From positions 266,577 through 330,576 of the forward strand of contig NZ_VOHQ01000006.1 of assembly GCF_009192765.1 (NCBI RefSeq): a stretch of DNA of 64,000 bases. Direction: 5' to 3'. This document shows, one piece after another, positions 44,450 to 54,613 of the stretch. Under the pieces are notes generated by a model, which saw only the letters and a program-made list of their open reading frames with translations, searched no databases and was not told the DNA's origin. The stretch comes from Agriterribacter humi (GTDB lineage: Bacteria; Bacteroidota; Bacteroidia; Chitinophagales; Chitinophagaceae). How positions within the stretch are numbered: the stretch's first letter is position 1; every line of letters starts with the position of its first letter. The position numbers were made by a program, and so were the translations under genes.

Positions 44450-46582
44450 TTACGATATCTTACTCCACAGGGTTTGTCCTTTTTGATGCTGAAGATAGTT
44501 TTTTAACTTCAAGTTAACTGCCATACCCAGTTCCGGGTCATCATTTAATATGTTTTCTGCATATTGTTTGGCTAAATCTAACAAATGTTTATCCTGTACA
44601 ATACTCGCCAGTTTAAAATTAAGCATACCGCTTTGGCGCGTACCCTCAATATCCCCCGGGCCGCGTATTTCAAGATCTTTTTCTGCAATAATAAAACCAT
44701 CATTGGTGGCGCACATCATTTTCAATCTTTCCCTTGCATCGGCAGTTAACTTATTGCCGGTAAGTAAAATACAATAACTTTTTTCTCCTCCTCTACCCAC
44801 CCGGCCGCGCAACTGGTGTAATTGCGACAAACCAAATTTTTCTGCGCTTTCAATAACCATCACTGTTGCGTTTGGAACGTTTACACCTACTTCAATAACG
44901 GTGGTAGACACCATGATCTGAGTGTCCTTTTGTATAAAACGTTGCATGTTTGCATCCTTTTGCGCCGCATTCATTTTTCCATGCACCATGCTTATCCAGT
45001 ATTTCGGTTCAGGAAAATAAGCTTTCACATTTTCATAACCTTTCATGAGGTTTTCATAATTCATTTTTTCACTTTCTTCGATCAGCGGAAAAATGATATA
45101 GGCCTGTCGTCCTTTTAAAATTTCGGCTTTTATAAAGTCCATCACCTGCGAACGGACGGTTTCATAACGGTGAACAGTGGTAATGGGTATTCTTCCCGGC
45201 GGAAGTTCATCCATGATGCTGTAATCAAGGTCGCCATAGGCCGTCATGGCCAATGTTCTTGGAATAGGCGTTGCCGTCATTACCAGCATATGCGGGGGGA
45301 TTTCGCTTTTCTCCCACAGCTTTGCTCTTTGCGCCACGCCAAAACGGTGCTGTTCATCTACTACAGCAAACCCAAGTTTATTAAACTGCACCTGGTCTTC
45401 AATGAGGGCGTGCGTACCTGTTAGTATATGAAGGCTGCCATCTGCAACTTTCGATAAAAGCTCTCTTCGCCTGGCCTTTTTTGTGGAGCCGGTAAGCAAG
45501 CCCGTTTCAACAGGCATATCTTTTAATAATTCCCTGATGTTGTCGTAATGTTGTTGGGCGAGTATTTCAGTGGGCGCCATCATACAGCTTTGATAGCCAT
45601 TATCGGCCGCGAGCAACATGCAAAGCAGTGCCACAATGGTTTTGCCGCTGCCCACATCTCCCTGGAGCAAACGATTCATCTGAAATCCCCTTGCTGTATC
45701 CTGCCTGATCTCTTTCAGTACTCTTTTTTGCGCGCCGGTTAATTCAAAAGGAAGCCAGGATTTATAGAAAGTATGGAATAACTCGCCCACCTGTTCAAAC
45801 ACAATGCCCTTTGAATAACGGTGCCGGTTGGAGCGGATCAGTCCCAGCCGTACCTGCGCAAGAAATAATTCTTCGAACTTTAACCGGGTTAAGGCTTTTT
45901 CATACATTTCGTTATTAGCGGGAAAATGAATATTCAGGTAAGCTTCGTACCGTGGCAGTAGTGGCAACTGTTTTATAATATCGTCTGGAATATTTTCAGG
46001 TATATCTTTTTCATGCAGCAGTCCAATAAGCGTTTGCACCAGTTTGCCGATCTGCCTGCCATTGAGTCCCCGTACTTTTAATTTTTCCGTGGTGGGATAA
46101 ACCGGTTCAAGGTAATTTTTGCCTTCGCTTTTTTCAGGCGTAAACAACTCTGTTTCGGGGTGTGTGATTTGCGGGCTGCCCATGAAGTACGACAGCTTAC
46201 CGAAAACAAGATAGGATTGACCCACCTGTATATTTTTTTGTATCCAGCCAATACCCTGGAACCACGTGAGTTCCAGTGATCCTGTATCATCCCTTAATTC
46301 AGCAACCAGTCGCCTTCCTCTTTTTTCACCTATTATTTCGCAGGAAACGATTTTGCCCGCCACCTGGATAAAATCTGAAGCCGGCGTAATATCACCAATT
46401 TTTTTGATCTCTGTTTTATCTATATGCCGGAAGGGGAAATGTTCCAGCAGATCATTGAAAATAAAAATGTTCAGTTCCTTTTTAAGCAGGTCTCCCTTCA
46501 GAGGGCCAACACCTTTAAGATACTCAATGGGATTGGATAATATAGAACTGAACTGACTGATATGATGCGGCTTTAGTGGCAA
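44450..46582 (-). CDS. recG: ATP-dependent DNA helicase RecG
   Basis: 710 residues. Remodels stalled replication forks and Holliday junctions. An N-terminal wedge/OB domain (IEYLKGVGPLKGDLL) is followed by helicase motifs: GDVGSGKTIVALL (I), DEQHRFGVAQR (II), MTATPIPRTLA (III), and VIEVGVNVPNATVM and QLRGRVGRGG (V and VI). No ATG is near the expected start; the call uses TTG at 46582. That codon overlaps a TACATTTG -7-like box, so the true start may be slightly downstream. Confidence 0.95.
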   Translation of the reverse strand: MPLKPHHISQFSSILSNPIEYLKGVGPLKGDLLKKELNIFIFNDLLEHFPFRHIDKTEIKKIGDITPASDFIQVAGKIVSCEIIGEKRGRRLVAELRDDTGSLELTWFQGIGWIQKNIQVGQSYLVFGKLSYFMGSPQITHPETELFTPEKSEGKNYLEPVYPTTEKLKVRGLNGRQIGKLVQTLIGLLHEKDIPENIPDDIIKQLPLLPRYEAYLNIHFPANNEMYEKALTRLKFEELFLAQVRLGLIRSNRHRYSKGIVFEQVGELFHTFYKSWLPFELTGAQKRVLKEIRQDTARGFQMNRLLQGDVGSGKTIVALLCMLLAADNGYQSCMMAPTEILAQQHYDNIRELLKDMPVETGLLTGSTKKARRRELLSKVADGSLHILTGTHALIEDQVQFNKLGFAVVDEQHRFGVAQRAKLWEKSEIPPHMLVMTATPIPRTLAMTAYGDLDYSIMDELPPGRIPITTVHRYETVRSQVMDFIKAEILKGRQAYIIFPLIEESEKMNYENLMKGYENVKAYFPEPKYWISMVHGKMNAAQKDANMQRFIQKDTQIMVSTTVIEVGVNVPNATVMVIESAEKFGLSQLHQLRGRVGRGGEKSYCILLTGNKLTADARERLKMMCATNDGFIIAEKDLEIRGPGDIEGTRQSGMLNFKLASIVQDKHLLDLAKQYAENILNDDPELGMAVNLKLKNYLQHQKGQTLWSKIS

Positions 46583-46587
46583 ATGTA
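46580..46587 (-). promoter_or_regulatory. -7-like box overlapping the recG start
   Basis: TACATTTG on the minus strand matches TAnnTTTG, and its last three bases are the assigned TTG start. Either the box is chance or recG begins at a non-ATG codon further in. Confidence 0.35.
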
Positions 46588-46726
46588 AGGAATGCGGAAA
46601 TCACATAAACGATTGTACGGTGTTATGGAAGCATTTTTTAGCATTCTTAGAGAACAGCTTATAAAGCGCCTGATCATTCCGGCGCCGCTGCGAAGCTAAT
46701 CTTACACCGGTCGCAACACTATTCAT

Positions 46727-48298
46727 TCATAAAATGGTGACAGGAAATTCCCGGTATCCTGATCCCGTTGTCCAGCGTATCTTATAGTCTCCCGTATAGT
46801 TTACTTTGCCCGATGGGTCTTTCCCGTCCCAGCGTATCATAAATGTTTCTTCTCCTGTTTTGCCTGTATATAAATTGGTTATTTTCTTATCCGTTAAAGA
46901 ATACAGGTCTACCTGTAATGTACCGGGTGTCCATGATTTGCATATGATGACTGATTTTTCTTTCTTTGTGATGACATGTGGAAGTACTGTGGCAAGGTAG
47001 AGTTCCTTACTCTCTGTAAAGCGCATTTCAGGTACTGTAACTTTTCCTTTAGCATATTTTCTTTTAAAGCCGGGGGGATTCTTAAGCACGGTGTTTTCAT
47101 AACGTAAACGCTCAGCCGCATGTTTGCCTTTTCTGAACCGCAGTTCATAAAGGTCGCGTATGGTTTGGTCAAAATCGAGCAAACCTGTCCAGAGTTCACC
47201 CGCATTCTTTGAAGCTGTTGAATGGCCGTAAGCCTGCTTGAATGCTGCAATGCCCGTAGTATCATTATCCGCACCCAGTCCGTTTGAATTAATGAATTTT
47301 GGATTTTCCGTATCCTTATTCCACATCACTTTCAGGTTGGTATTGATGATCCTTTGCATGTCTTCTTCACTAAAGACTATTCCATAATGATAAGCTTCGG
47401 TAATTTTTTCTACATCGCCGGCCTGGTAACCCGAACGCCAGGGATGAACCCAAACGCCATGGCGTGTATCTTTCTTTTCTGCATCAATATCGCCGGGGGT
47501 GAGCGGGTCAAAATAGTTCCAGCAATAGTGGTCGTCAAAATATTGGAAATGACTTTTTAATGTGAAGAATATCCTTTCTGCCCTGTTTCTGTAAACCGTA
47601 CTGTCTGTAATGCGGTAAAGCCGCAGATAAACCTGTCCTGCATCCAACTGTTTATTAAATGGATGGCTGATCCCGGCCCGGTTAGCGGCAGAATCGTATA
47701 TCCATTCTTTTAAATTACGGGGTTTTAAAAACTTACTGAAGCCGGTATAAGCGCCATATGGACCATCTTCATACCATGTTCCTCTTTTGTCCCACTTCTC
47801 TGCAAAATCTCTTTTAGCTATTTCAACATAGGCGCTTGCCTTGCTGCCGTATATTTTTTTCAGGGAGTCATTTTCCAAAACCAGAACGCAGAAATCAAGT
47901 ATCCCTGTCATCAGAATGGCATCGCCTACAAGTGCGTCCTGCCAATATCTTTCGTCATAAGCATACGGGCCAATCCATCCGCTGTACCCGTCCGGATCGG
48001 TGTCCATCCTGCTAATCAGAAAGTCGTAATATGCTATTCCGGCATCCAGCCATGCTGTATCTCCGGTGAGTTGAAAGTTTTCTACATATTGATCCATTCC
48101 CACCCTGGCATGCCAGCAAAAGTTTTCGCCTTTTGCATTTTCCTTAAATGCGGGATTATTGATCATGCCGGCGGATAATGCTTTTGGCGTTATCCTCACC
48201 GGCGGGCTATCCTGAGCAGGAACTAAAATGGCCGCGCATAAAAGTACTGGCAGGGAGAATAAAAATATAAAAAGGCGTGGTTGTATAGTCATACACAT
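46727..48298 (-). CDS. secreted protein, six-hairpin (alpha/alpha-toroid) glycosidase-like, with C-terminal Ig-like domain
   Basis: 523 residues from the ATG at 48298; other in-frame ATGs lie at 48343, 48331 and 48292, and the last would also give a good signal peptide (FIFLFSLPVLLCAAILVPAQ). The body has helical segments with aromatic turns (DGYSGWIGPYAYDERYW, HGVWVHPWRSGYQAG) that look like an alpha/alpha toroid. The last 80 residues resemble a FlgD-type Ig fold (FMIRWDGKDPSG). A glycan-active enzyme is inferred; no catalytic acid can be assigned. It is divergent from the DUF5107 gene. Confidence 0.7.
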   Translation of the reverse strand: MCMTIQPRLFIFLFSLPVLLCAAILVPAQDSPPVRITPKALSAGMINNPAFKENAKGENFCWHARVGMDQYVENFQLTGDTAWLDAGIAYYDFLISRMDTDPDGYSGWIGPYAYDERYWQDALVGDAILMTGILDFCVLVLENDSLKKIYGSKASAYVEIAKRDFAEKWDKRGTWYEDGPYGAYTGFSKFLKPRNLKEWIYDSAANRAGISHPFNKQLDAGQVYLRLYRITDSTVYRNRAERIFFTLKSHFQYFDDHYCWNYFDPLTPGDIDAEKKDTRHGVWVHPWRSGYQAGDVEKITEAYHYGIVFSEEDMQRIINTNLKVMWNKDTENPKFINSNGLGADNDTTGIAAFKQAYGHSTASKNAGELWTGLLDFDQTIRDLYELRFRKGKHAAERLRYENTVLKNPPGFKRKYAKGKVTVPEMRFTESKELYLATVLPHVITKKEKSVIICKSWTPGTLQVDLYSLTDKKITNLYTGKTGEETFMIRWDGKDPSGKVNYTGDYKIRWTTGSGYREFPVTIL

Positions 48299-48471
48299 GC
48301 TTTTGACTCCTTCGTTTTGATGGATGTTCATTGCACTGGCCATTGGGCAGTCCCGATCATCTGTGTAAATATCCTAAAACTTCTTATTACAACGGTTTTA
48401 TAACGGAGCATGGAAACTTTATTGAAATCGCCAGTGCAACGTATGGATAAGCCGGGAAGCCTTAAATCACA

Positions 48472-48481
48472 CAATCGATTG
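48472..48481. promoter_or_regulatory. CG-centred palindrome between divergent carbohydrate-related genes
   Basis: CAATCGATTG is a perfect 10-bp palindrome flanked by CACA and TGTG arms. The AATCGATT centre is like LacI-family operators. It lies 65 nt before the DUF5107-TPR start and 174 nt from the divergent gene. Confidence 0.4.
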
Positions 48482-48545
48482 CTGTGCGATAATTGAAATC
48501 GTTTTTCCTAATTTTAGTATTTAAGCCTCTTTAAATGATTGTTCC

Positions 48546-51500
48546 ATGGGAAAGACTTTTCTGACTTTATTGTTTTTTTGCTTCGCGATAATGACGGGAG
48601 TGGCACAGCAACCGGCTACGGTAAAAGAATATATGCAGTCGTTTCCTACCTATCGATTTTCAGATCCAAATCCCATGCCGCAGCTTTCCCCCGTGTATCC
48701 TTATTTCAGGTACGATGGATTTACTGATAAACCTGAGCAAAAACAATGGAAGATCGTTGAACTGCAGAACGATTATATTAAAGTGCTGATCACGCCTGAA
48801 ATAGGAGGGAAGATTTGGGCTGCAATAGAAAAAAAATCCGGGAAATCATTTATCTATTATAATCATACTGTAAAGTTTCGTGATATTGCCATGCGGGGGC
48901 CATGGACAAGCGGAGGGCTTGAGCCTAACTATGGCATCATTGGCCATACGCCTTCCAATGCTACGCCTGTTGATTATATCACACGGAAAAATGATGATGG
49001 AAGTGTAAGTTGTATTATTGGCGTGCTGGATTTATTAACCCGGAGCAACTGGCGCATAGAGATCAATCTTCCCCAAGACAAAGCGTATTTCACCACGCAG
49101 TCTTTCTGGTACAATTCCACCCCTCTTGAACAACCTTATTACCACTGGATGAACCTGGGCATTAAAGCAAAAGGCAACTTAGAATTTATTTTCCCGGGTA
49201 CAAAATATATCGGGCATAATGGAGAGTATGCAGATTGGCCGGTAAATGAAACCAATGGTAAAAAAATAAATTTTTACGAACAGAATAATTTCGGCGGGTA
49301 TAAATCGTACCACGTTTTTGGAAAACCTGCTGATTTTTTTGGCGCCTACTGGCATGATGACAATACCGGCATGGTACGTTATGGCACCTACGACGACAAA
49401 GCCGGCAGAAAAATATGGATCTGGGGATTATCGCAACAAGGGATGATCTGGGAAAAATTACTGACCGATACCGATGGTCAGTATGTAGAAATTCAATCGG
49501 GCAGACTCTTCAATCAAAATGCAGAGAAAAGCAGTTTCACTCCGTTTAAACATATTGCCTTTGCCCCCTATGCAACGGATACCTGGAAAGAGTATTGGTA
49601 TCCTGTATCCCAAACGCATGGCATTGGTAAAGCCAATGCATATGGCGCACTCAACGTAAAGTATGAGAATGATCTTCTGAAAATATATTTTTCCGCTGCA
49701 CAGTTTGTTCGTGATACTTTAGTGATAAAAGCGGCAGAAAAAACCATATACAGCAAGGCTTTGAATCTGACGCCATTGCAGGTATTCTCGGATTCCATGC
49801 GGGTAAGCGTAAACGCAGAAGATATTATCGCTGCTTTAGGCAATAATAAATTGGTATACCATAGCGATCCGGAGTTTGAAGCGCTCAGCCGCCCGGTATC
49901 ATCTCCTGCAAATTTTAACTGGAATACCGCCTATGGCTTGTATGTGCAGGGTAAAGAATATATGGATCAAAAAATGTATGGGGCGGCTGAAGAAAAGCTT
50001 GCGGAAAGCTTAAGTAAAGACAGCAATTATCTTCCCGCACTGGTAAAAATGGCTGAACTTCTGTACCGTAATATGCGTTACACCGAAGCCCTGAAAACAG
50101 CCACACGGGCATTAAGCATTGACACCCATGCAGGCGATGCCAATTACTATTATGGTATCATCAATGCGCAGTTGGGTAATATAACCGATGCGAAGGATGG
50201 GTTCAGTATCGCCTCACTTACGCCGGAATACCGCAGTGCGGCTTATACCGGGCTTAGTAAGCTGTACAGCAAAGAAAAGGATTTTCACAAAGTCATAGCA
50301 TATGCGGTAAAAGCTATTGATTTCAACCGTTATAATATTGATGCGTTAATGCTGCAGGCTGCTGCATTGCGCAGCAATAATGAAATTGCAAAAGCTGAAA
50401 CAGTATTAAAAACAATTTTATTGTATGACCCGCTGAATCATTTCGCCCGTTTCGAAAAATATCTCTGGCAACAAACGGAAGAAGCTAAAAAAGAATTTGT
50501 TTCATTGGTGCGGAATGAATTGCCTGCGGAGACCTTTGCTGAATTGGCCATCTGGTATTACAATGCAGGTTATACGGATGAAGCGCTGAAGGTATTTTCA
50601 TTAAGCCAGCCAGGTGCAGAAGCTATTTTATGGCAGGCATTTCTGCAAAACAAAAAAGCGGATTGCAACGCCATTGATCCTGAACTGATTTTTCTCTTTC
50701 GTTCAGAAACGGCAATGGTACTGGAACATTTGCTCAAAAGCCAAAACGACTGGCTGCTCAAATACCAGTTGGCTTTGATTTATAAAGACAGGAATCGCGA
50801 AGCGGAGTGCAAACAATTGTTGCTGTCCTGCGGTGATCTGCCTTCCTATGCACCATTTTATGCAACCCGGGCTGTTATTTTTGCTGGTAGTGATACTTCC
50901 CAAAGCTTGCGTGATCTGCAGAAAGCATTATCATTAGACAAAGCACAATGGCGATATTATAAAATGCTCGGTGAATATTATAATGAACATCAGCAACCCC
51001 AAAAAGCTTTAGCAGCAGTAGCGCCATTTTATAAAGCCCATTCGGAGCAATACATAATGGGAATGCTGTATGCCAAAACACTAATGCTGAATAAAAAGTA
51101 TAAGGAAGCAGATGCGGTATTGACTAAGCTTAATATCATACCATTTGAAGGCGCTACAGAAGGAAAAGGACTTTACCGTGAAGCCAAACTAATGATGGCT
51201 TTGCAGGAAATGCAAAAGAGCAATTACCGGAAAGCGTTGGCATTTATCAGCCAGTCGCGTTTATGGCCACAAAACCTGGGTGTGGGAAAGCCTTACGACA
51301 ATGAAATAGACAGCCGCTTAGAAGATTGGATGGAATATGTATGTAACCGGAAAATGAATAAGAAAGAAGACAATGTTTTGCTGGAACGCATTTTGCAATT
51401 TACTCCGCGCATTGATAATACGGTGAGCAATTTTATTCCTTCAAACACCCTGGTATCGGCATGGGCAATTGAAAAAAAGGAAGGGAAAGCCAAAGCTGTT

Positions 51501-51668
51501 AAATGGATAGAGCAGCAGATCACATTGTATCCTCACCTGCGCAAAGCCCTGGAGTGGAGCAGGGATATGTTTGAAAATAAGACACCGCCGGTATTGCATG
51601 ATACCCCAAAAGATGCCGGGATGCGTATCCTGGAAGCCCTGGTAAGCATGGGAGAGAACGGTCATTAA
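48546..51668 (+). CDS. secreted DUF5107 protein with TPR repeats
   Basis: 1040 residues with a signal peptide (FLTLLFFCFAIMTGVAQQ). An N-terminal DUF5107 domain (about 40-390) shows LITPEIGGKIWAAIEKKSGK and MRGPWTSGGLEPNYGIIGH, a galactose-mutarotase-like beta-sandwich. From about residue 465 to the end it is helical with TPR units (EALKTATRALSIDTHAGDA, YYGIINAQLGN). Probably binds or processes a sugar in the periplasm and makes protein contacts. No closer function is assignable. Confidence 0.88.
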   Translation: MGKTFLTLLFFCFAIMTGVAQQPATVKEYMQSFPTYRFSDPNPMPQLSPVYPYFRYDGFTDKPEQKQWKIVELQNDYIKVLITPEIGGKIWAAIEKKSGKSFIYYNHTVKFRDIAMRGPWTSGGLEPNYGIIGHTPSNATPVDYITRKNDDGSVSCIIGVLDLLTRSNWRIEINLPQDKAYFTTQSFWYNSTPLEQPYYHWMNLGIKAKGNLEFIFPGTKYIGHNGEYADWPVNETNGKKINFYEQNNFGGYKSYHVFGKPADFFGAYWHDDNTGMVRYGTYDDKAGRKIWIWGLSQQGMIWEKLLTDTDGQYVEIQSGRLFNQNAEKSSFTPFKHIAFAPYATDTWKEYWYPVSQTHGIGKANAYGALNVKYENDLLKIYFSAAQFVRDTLVIKAAEKTIYSKALNLTPLQVFSDSMRVSVNAEDIIAALGNNKLVYHSDPEFEALSRPVSSPANFNWNTAYGLYVQGKEYMDQKMYGAAEEKLAESLSKDSNYLPALVKMAELLYRNMRYTEALKTATRALSIDTHAGDANYYYGIINAQLGNITDAKDGFSIASLTPEYRSAAYTGLSKLYSKEKDFHKVIAYAVKAIDFNRYNIDALMLQAAALRSNNEIAKAETVLKTILLYDPLNHFARFEKYLWQQTEEAKKEFVSLVRNELPAETFAELAIWYYNAGYTDEALKVFSLSQPGAEAILWQAFLQNKKADCNAIDPELIFLFRSETAMVLEHLLKSQNDWLLKYQLALIYKDRNREAECKQLLLSCGDLPSYAPFYATRAVIFAGSDTSQSLRDLQKALSLDKAQWRYYKMLGEYYNEHQQPQKALAAVAPFYKAHSEQYIMGMLYAKTLMLNKKYKEADAVLTKLNIIPFEGATEGKGLYREAKLMMALQEMQKSNYRKALAFISQSRLWPQNLGVGKPYDNEIDSRLEDWMEYVCNRKMNKKEDNVLLERILQFTPRIDNTVSNFIPSNTLVSAWAIEKKEGKAKAVKWIEQQITLYPHLRKALEWSRDMFENKTPPVLHDTPKDAGMRILEALVSMGENGH

Positions 51669-51778
51669 ACCTTAAATGCAGCGCCGGTTACATTTATCAC
51701 TAAGTGTATTGCTATATGCCCGCCCGGTTTTTCACATCATGTTAGTAGTTTTTGCTCTGATTTTTGCTATAGAACCAG

Positions 51779-51786
51779 TAGGTTTG
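51779..51786 (+). promoter_or_regulatory. -7 promoter box for the arginase-like gene
   Basis: TAGGTTTG matches TAnnTTTG, 14 nt before the ATG at 51801. Confidence 0.45.
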
Positions 51787-51800
51787 TAAAAATCATTGCT

Positions 51801-52934
51801 ATGGGTGACGTGCTGAACATCACTGATTTTTTAAATCCGGTTAACCGGTATCATTTATCGCACGATGAAGGTTACCTCGAAGGGCAGATCGGCAGCAGTA
51901 TCGAATTGTATGAGGAAGACCTGCCCGATCTTGACATTGCTGATGTGGTGCTGGTTGGCTGTGGTGAACAAAGAGGCGAAGGATTAGACAAATATTCTGC
52001 CGGGCCCGATGTCATTCGCAGCCAGTTTTATTGCCTGTATTACTGGCATAAGGATATCCGGATAGCCGATGTTGGAAATATTAAACCAGGCGCCGGGATG
52101 GCCGATACCTATGCGGCGTTAAGAATGGTGGTAAGCGAGCTGCTGCATATTGGGAAAACGGTAGTTGTTCTGGGTGGCAGTCACGATCTTACCCTCGCAC
52201 AATACGATGCGTATAAAGCATTGAACCATATTATTGAAGCCACTGTAATAGATGGGCTTATTGATCTGAATATGGATAACCCGTTGCGGAGCAGGAATTT
52301 CTTAATGGAAATATTAACCGGCGAACCCAACTTCATCAGGCATTATAATCACATTGCGTTTCAGAGCTATTTTGTGAACCCGCACATGCTGGAAACAATG
52401 GATAAGTTGCGTTTTGATTGTTACAGGCTGGGTGTGGTTAAGGAACATATGGACGAAATGGAACCTGTATTACGCAACACCAATATGCTGAGCTTTGATA
52501 TTGCAGCATTACAGCATGCCGCGGCGCCTTCCAATTATCTTTCTCCTAACGGACTGGATGGTGAACAGGCCTGCATGCTTACCCGGTTTGCAGGTATGAG
52601 TCCCAACATCAATTCTATAGGCATTTATGGTTACAGTGTGGAAAATGATATCCAGCAATTAACCGCCAAGCAAATCGCGCAGATGCTTTGGTATTTTGTA
52701 GACGGAAGATGGCAGGGTAAACACGAAGCGCTGCTGGCTGAAAAAGATAGTTTTTTTGAATTCAATACTGCGTTTGCAGAGATTGATACGGTGTTTTTAC
52801 AAAGTAAAAAAACAGGACGCTGGTGGATGCAGTTACCGGATAAATCCTATATCGCGTGTTCGTACCAGGATTATATCCAGGCCAGCAGCAATGAAATACC
52901 GGAGCGTTGGCTGAGAGCACAGGAGAGAAGCTGA
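51801..52934 (+). CDS. arginase/formimidoylglutamase-fold protein with degraded metal site
   Basis: 377 residues. The arginase-superfamily pattern is visible: GGSHDLT (His128), then DGLIDLNMD where active enzymes have DAHxD (Asp151 and Asp155 kept, the His lost), and SFDIAAL in place of SxDxD (Asp233 kept, second Asp lost). So about two of six manganese ligands are missing. Annotated relatives are called formimidoylglutamase, but such chemistry is doubtful here. No other hut gene is nearby. It is a single gene with its own promoter. Confidence 0.83.
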   Translation: MGDVLNITDFLNPVNRYHLSHDEGYLEGQIGSSIELYEEDLPDLDIADVVLVGCGEQRGEGLDKYSAGPDVIRSQFYCLYYWHKDIRIADVGNIKPGAGMADTYAALRMVVSELLHIGKTVVVLGGSHDLTLAQYDAYKALNHIIEATVIDGLIDLNMDNPLRSRNFLMEILTGEPNFIRHYNHIAFQSYFVNPHMLETMDKLRFDCYRLGVVKEHMDEMEPVLRNTNMLSFDIAALQHAAAPSNYLSPNGLDGEQACMLTRFAGMSPNINSIGIYGYSVENDIQQLTAKQIAQMLWYFVDGRWQGKHEALLAEKDSFFEFNTAFAEIDTVFLQSKKTGRWWMQLPDKSYIACSYQDYIQASSNEIPERWLRAQERS

Positions 52935-53086
52935 TTTGGCAGCCTATCAGGACTGCCGCGCCGCTTCGGTGCTAAGCTGTTCTAACAGGCTTGCCTCCCA
53001 GGCTGTGTAAATGTGGAAATGCCTGCCCGACTGAATAGGCGGGTGAAAATGTAAAACTGACTACTCACTGTTCACCCCTCGCCAAC

Positions 53087-54433
53087 ATGCATCATTTAAC
53101 CCCATTTTCACGACCAATCATCTTCTTCCTCACCGGAATGCTTTTTCTTTCTTCCTGCAGCGTTTCTAAAAGGATAAATAAGATTGCCAGGAATAATTTA
53201 TTTAACGATACTGTATTAGCAGATGCACATACAGGTATTTCTGTTTTTGATGCGGATGCGAACAAGCTTATTTACAATTACCAGGCTGATAAATATTTTG
53301 TACCGGCCAGCAATACCAAGATCATCTCTTTATACGCGGGCATGAAATACCTGAAGGATAGCCTGGTTGGGCTTCGGTATAAAGAAACGGCTGATACCCT
53401 GTTTATTGTGCCTGCAGGAGATCCTTCTTTTTTGCATCCTGATTTTAGCAGCCAACCGGTATTTGATTTTTTAAAAAAGCAATCCAAACCCATAGCCATT
53501 ACCACAAATAACTGGAAAGCAAAAGCATTGGGTGAAGGGTGGATGTGGGATGATTATAACGATGCATACATGACGGAACGCAGCCCCTTTCCTGTATACG
53601 GAAATGTGATCCGGTGGATACAGGTGCGTGATTCGGGAAGTATTGCAGCAATGGCAAGGGAAGAAGCATTTATTTATTCGGAGCCCGATATTAGCTGGAA
53701 AGTAAATTTTAGCGGTGATACCGCTGCACAAGTATTTTCTGTGCAACGGTCCTTAACCGAAAATAAATTTTTTATCACCCAGGGCAGGGAGATCAATGCT
53801 GAGCGAAAGGTGCCTTTCATCACCAACGGGTTACAATCGGCATTGCAATTATTGAAGGATTCTTTAGGCAAAACCATTGATTCATCCACGACTATCATCC
53901 AGCCTGATGATATAGTTCATTCCCAGGCATCCGATTCGCTCTTTAAAATAATGATGTACAGGAGCGATAATTTTTATGCGGAGCAGGTGTTGCTAATGGC
54001 AGCCAATGAAAAGCTGGGTATAATGGATGACAGGCAAATGATACAATACCTGCTGAACAATGAACTCCAGGGATTCCCCCATACGCCACGTTGGGCCGAT
54101 GGCAGTGGACTGAGCCGGTATAATTTATTTACACCGCAGGATTTTATATGGATACTAGATAAGATGAAAAATGAATTTGGAATGCAACGACTGAAAACGA
54201 TCTTTCCAACCGGTGGTGTAGGTACGTTGAGTAATTATTATAAAAAAGATACCCCATTCATATACGCTAAAACCGGTACCATGTCGGGCGTATTAAGCCT
54301 TAGCGGTTATTTATATACAAAAACCGGAAAGCTATTGATCTTTTCCGTGCTGGTAAACAACCACAGGCAGCCGGCATGGATGATCCGGAAGAAAATAGAG
54401 TCGTTTTTAGATGATTTGCGGGTAAGGTATTGA
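53087..54433 (+). CDS. dacB: D-alanyl-D-alanine carboxypeptidase/endopeptidase, S13 family, lipoprotein
   Basis: 448 residues. Lipobox LFLSSC. Penicillin-binding-fold motifs are intact: SxxK in PASNTKIIS (Ser75, Lys78), SDN in YRSDNFYAEQ and KTG in YAKTGTMSG. Trims or cuts peptidoglycan cross-links in the periplasm. The N-terminal part is typical of S13 (DAHTGISVFDADANK). The 150-nt upstream gap has CACTGTTCACC-type repeats; no operon partner is clear. Confidence 0.94.
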   Translation: MHHLTPFSRPIIFFLTGMLFLSSCSVSKRINKIARNNLFNDTVLADAHTGISVFDADANKLIYNYQADKYFVPASNTKIISLYAGMKYLKDSLVGLRYKETADTLFIVPAGDPSFLHPDFSSQPVFDFLKKQSKPIAITTNNWKAKALGEGWMWDDYNDAYMTERSPFPVYGNVIRWIQVRDSGSIAAMAREEAFIYSEPDISWKVNFSGDTAAQVFSVQRSLTENKFFITQGREINAERKVPFITNGLQSALQLLKDSLGKTIDSSTTIIQPDDIVHSQASDSLFKIMMYRSDNFYAEQVLLMAANEKLGIMDDRQMIQYLLNNELQGFPHTPRWADGSGLSRYNLFTPQDFIWILDKMKNEFGMQRLKTIFPTGGVGTLSNYYKKDTPFIYAKTGTMSGVLSLSGYLYTKTGKLLIFSVLVNNHRQPAWMIRKKIESFLDDLRVRY

Positions 54434-54571
54434 GGCTTGAAGAAGGAAATCCGAAACGAGATGCAATGATGCGGTCGGCACCCGATGCAAGAAGGGTCAG
54501 ACCGCATCCGGAAGAGATACCAGTTTGAATGTTCTTTGCTCGCTTTGCGTGAAACAATCCGAAGCCGGATG

Positions 54572-54612
54572 CATTCTCAAATCTCAAATCGTAAATCTCA
54601 AATTTCAAATCC
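54572..54612. repeat. AAATCTC short tandem repeats
   Basis: TCTCAAATCTCAAATCGTAA and further AAATCTC/AAATTTC units lie directly after the end of the DPP-IV-like gene. It is non-coding, and the same unit occurs near 27008 and 59060. Confidence 0.6.
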
Positions 54613-54613
54613 T

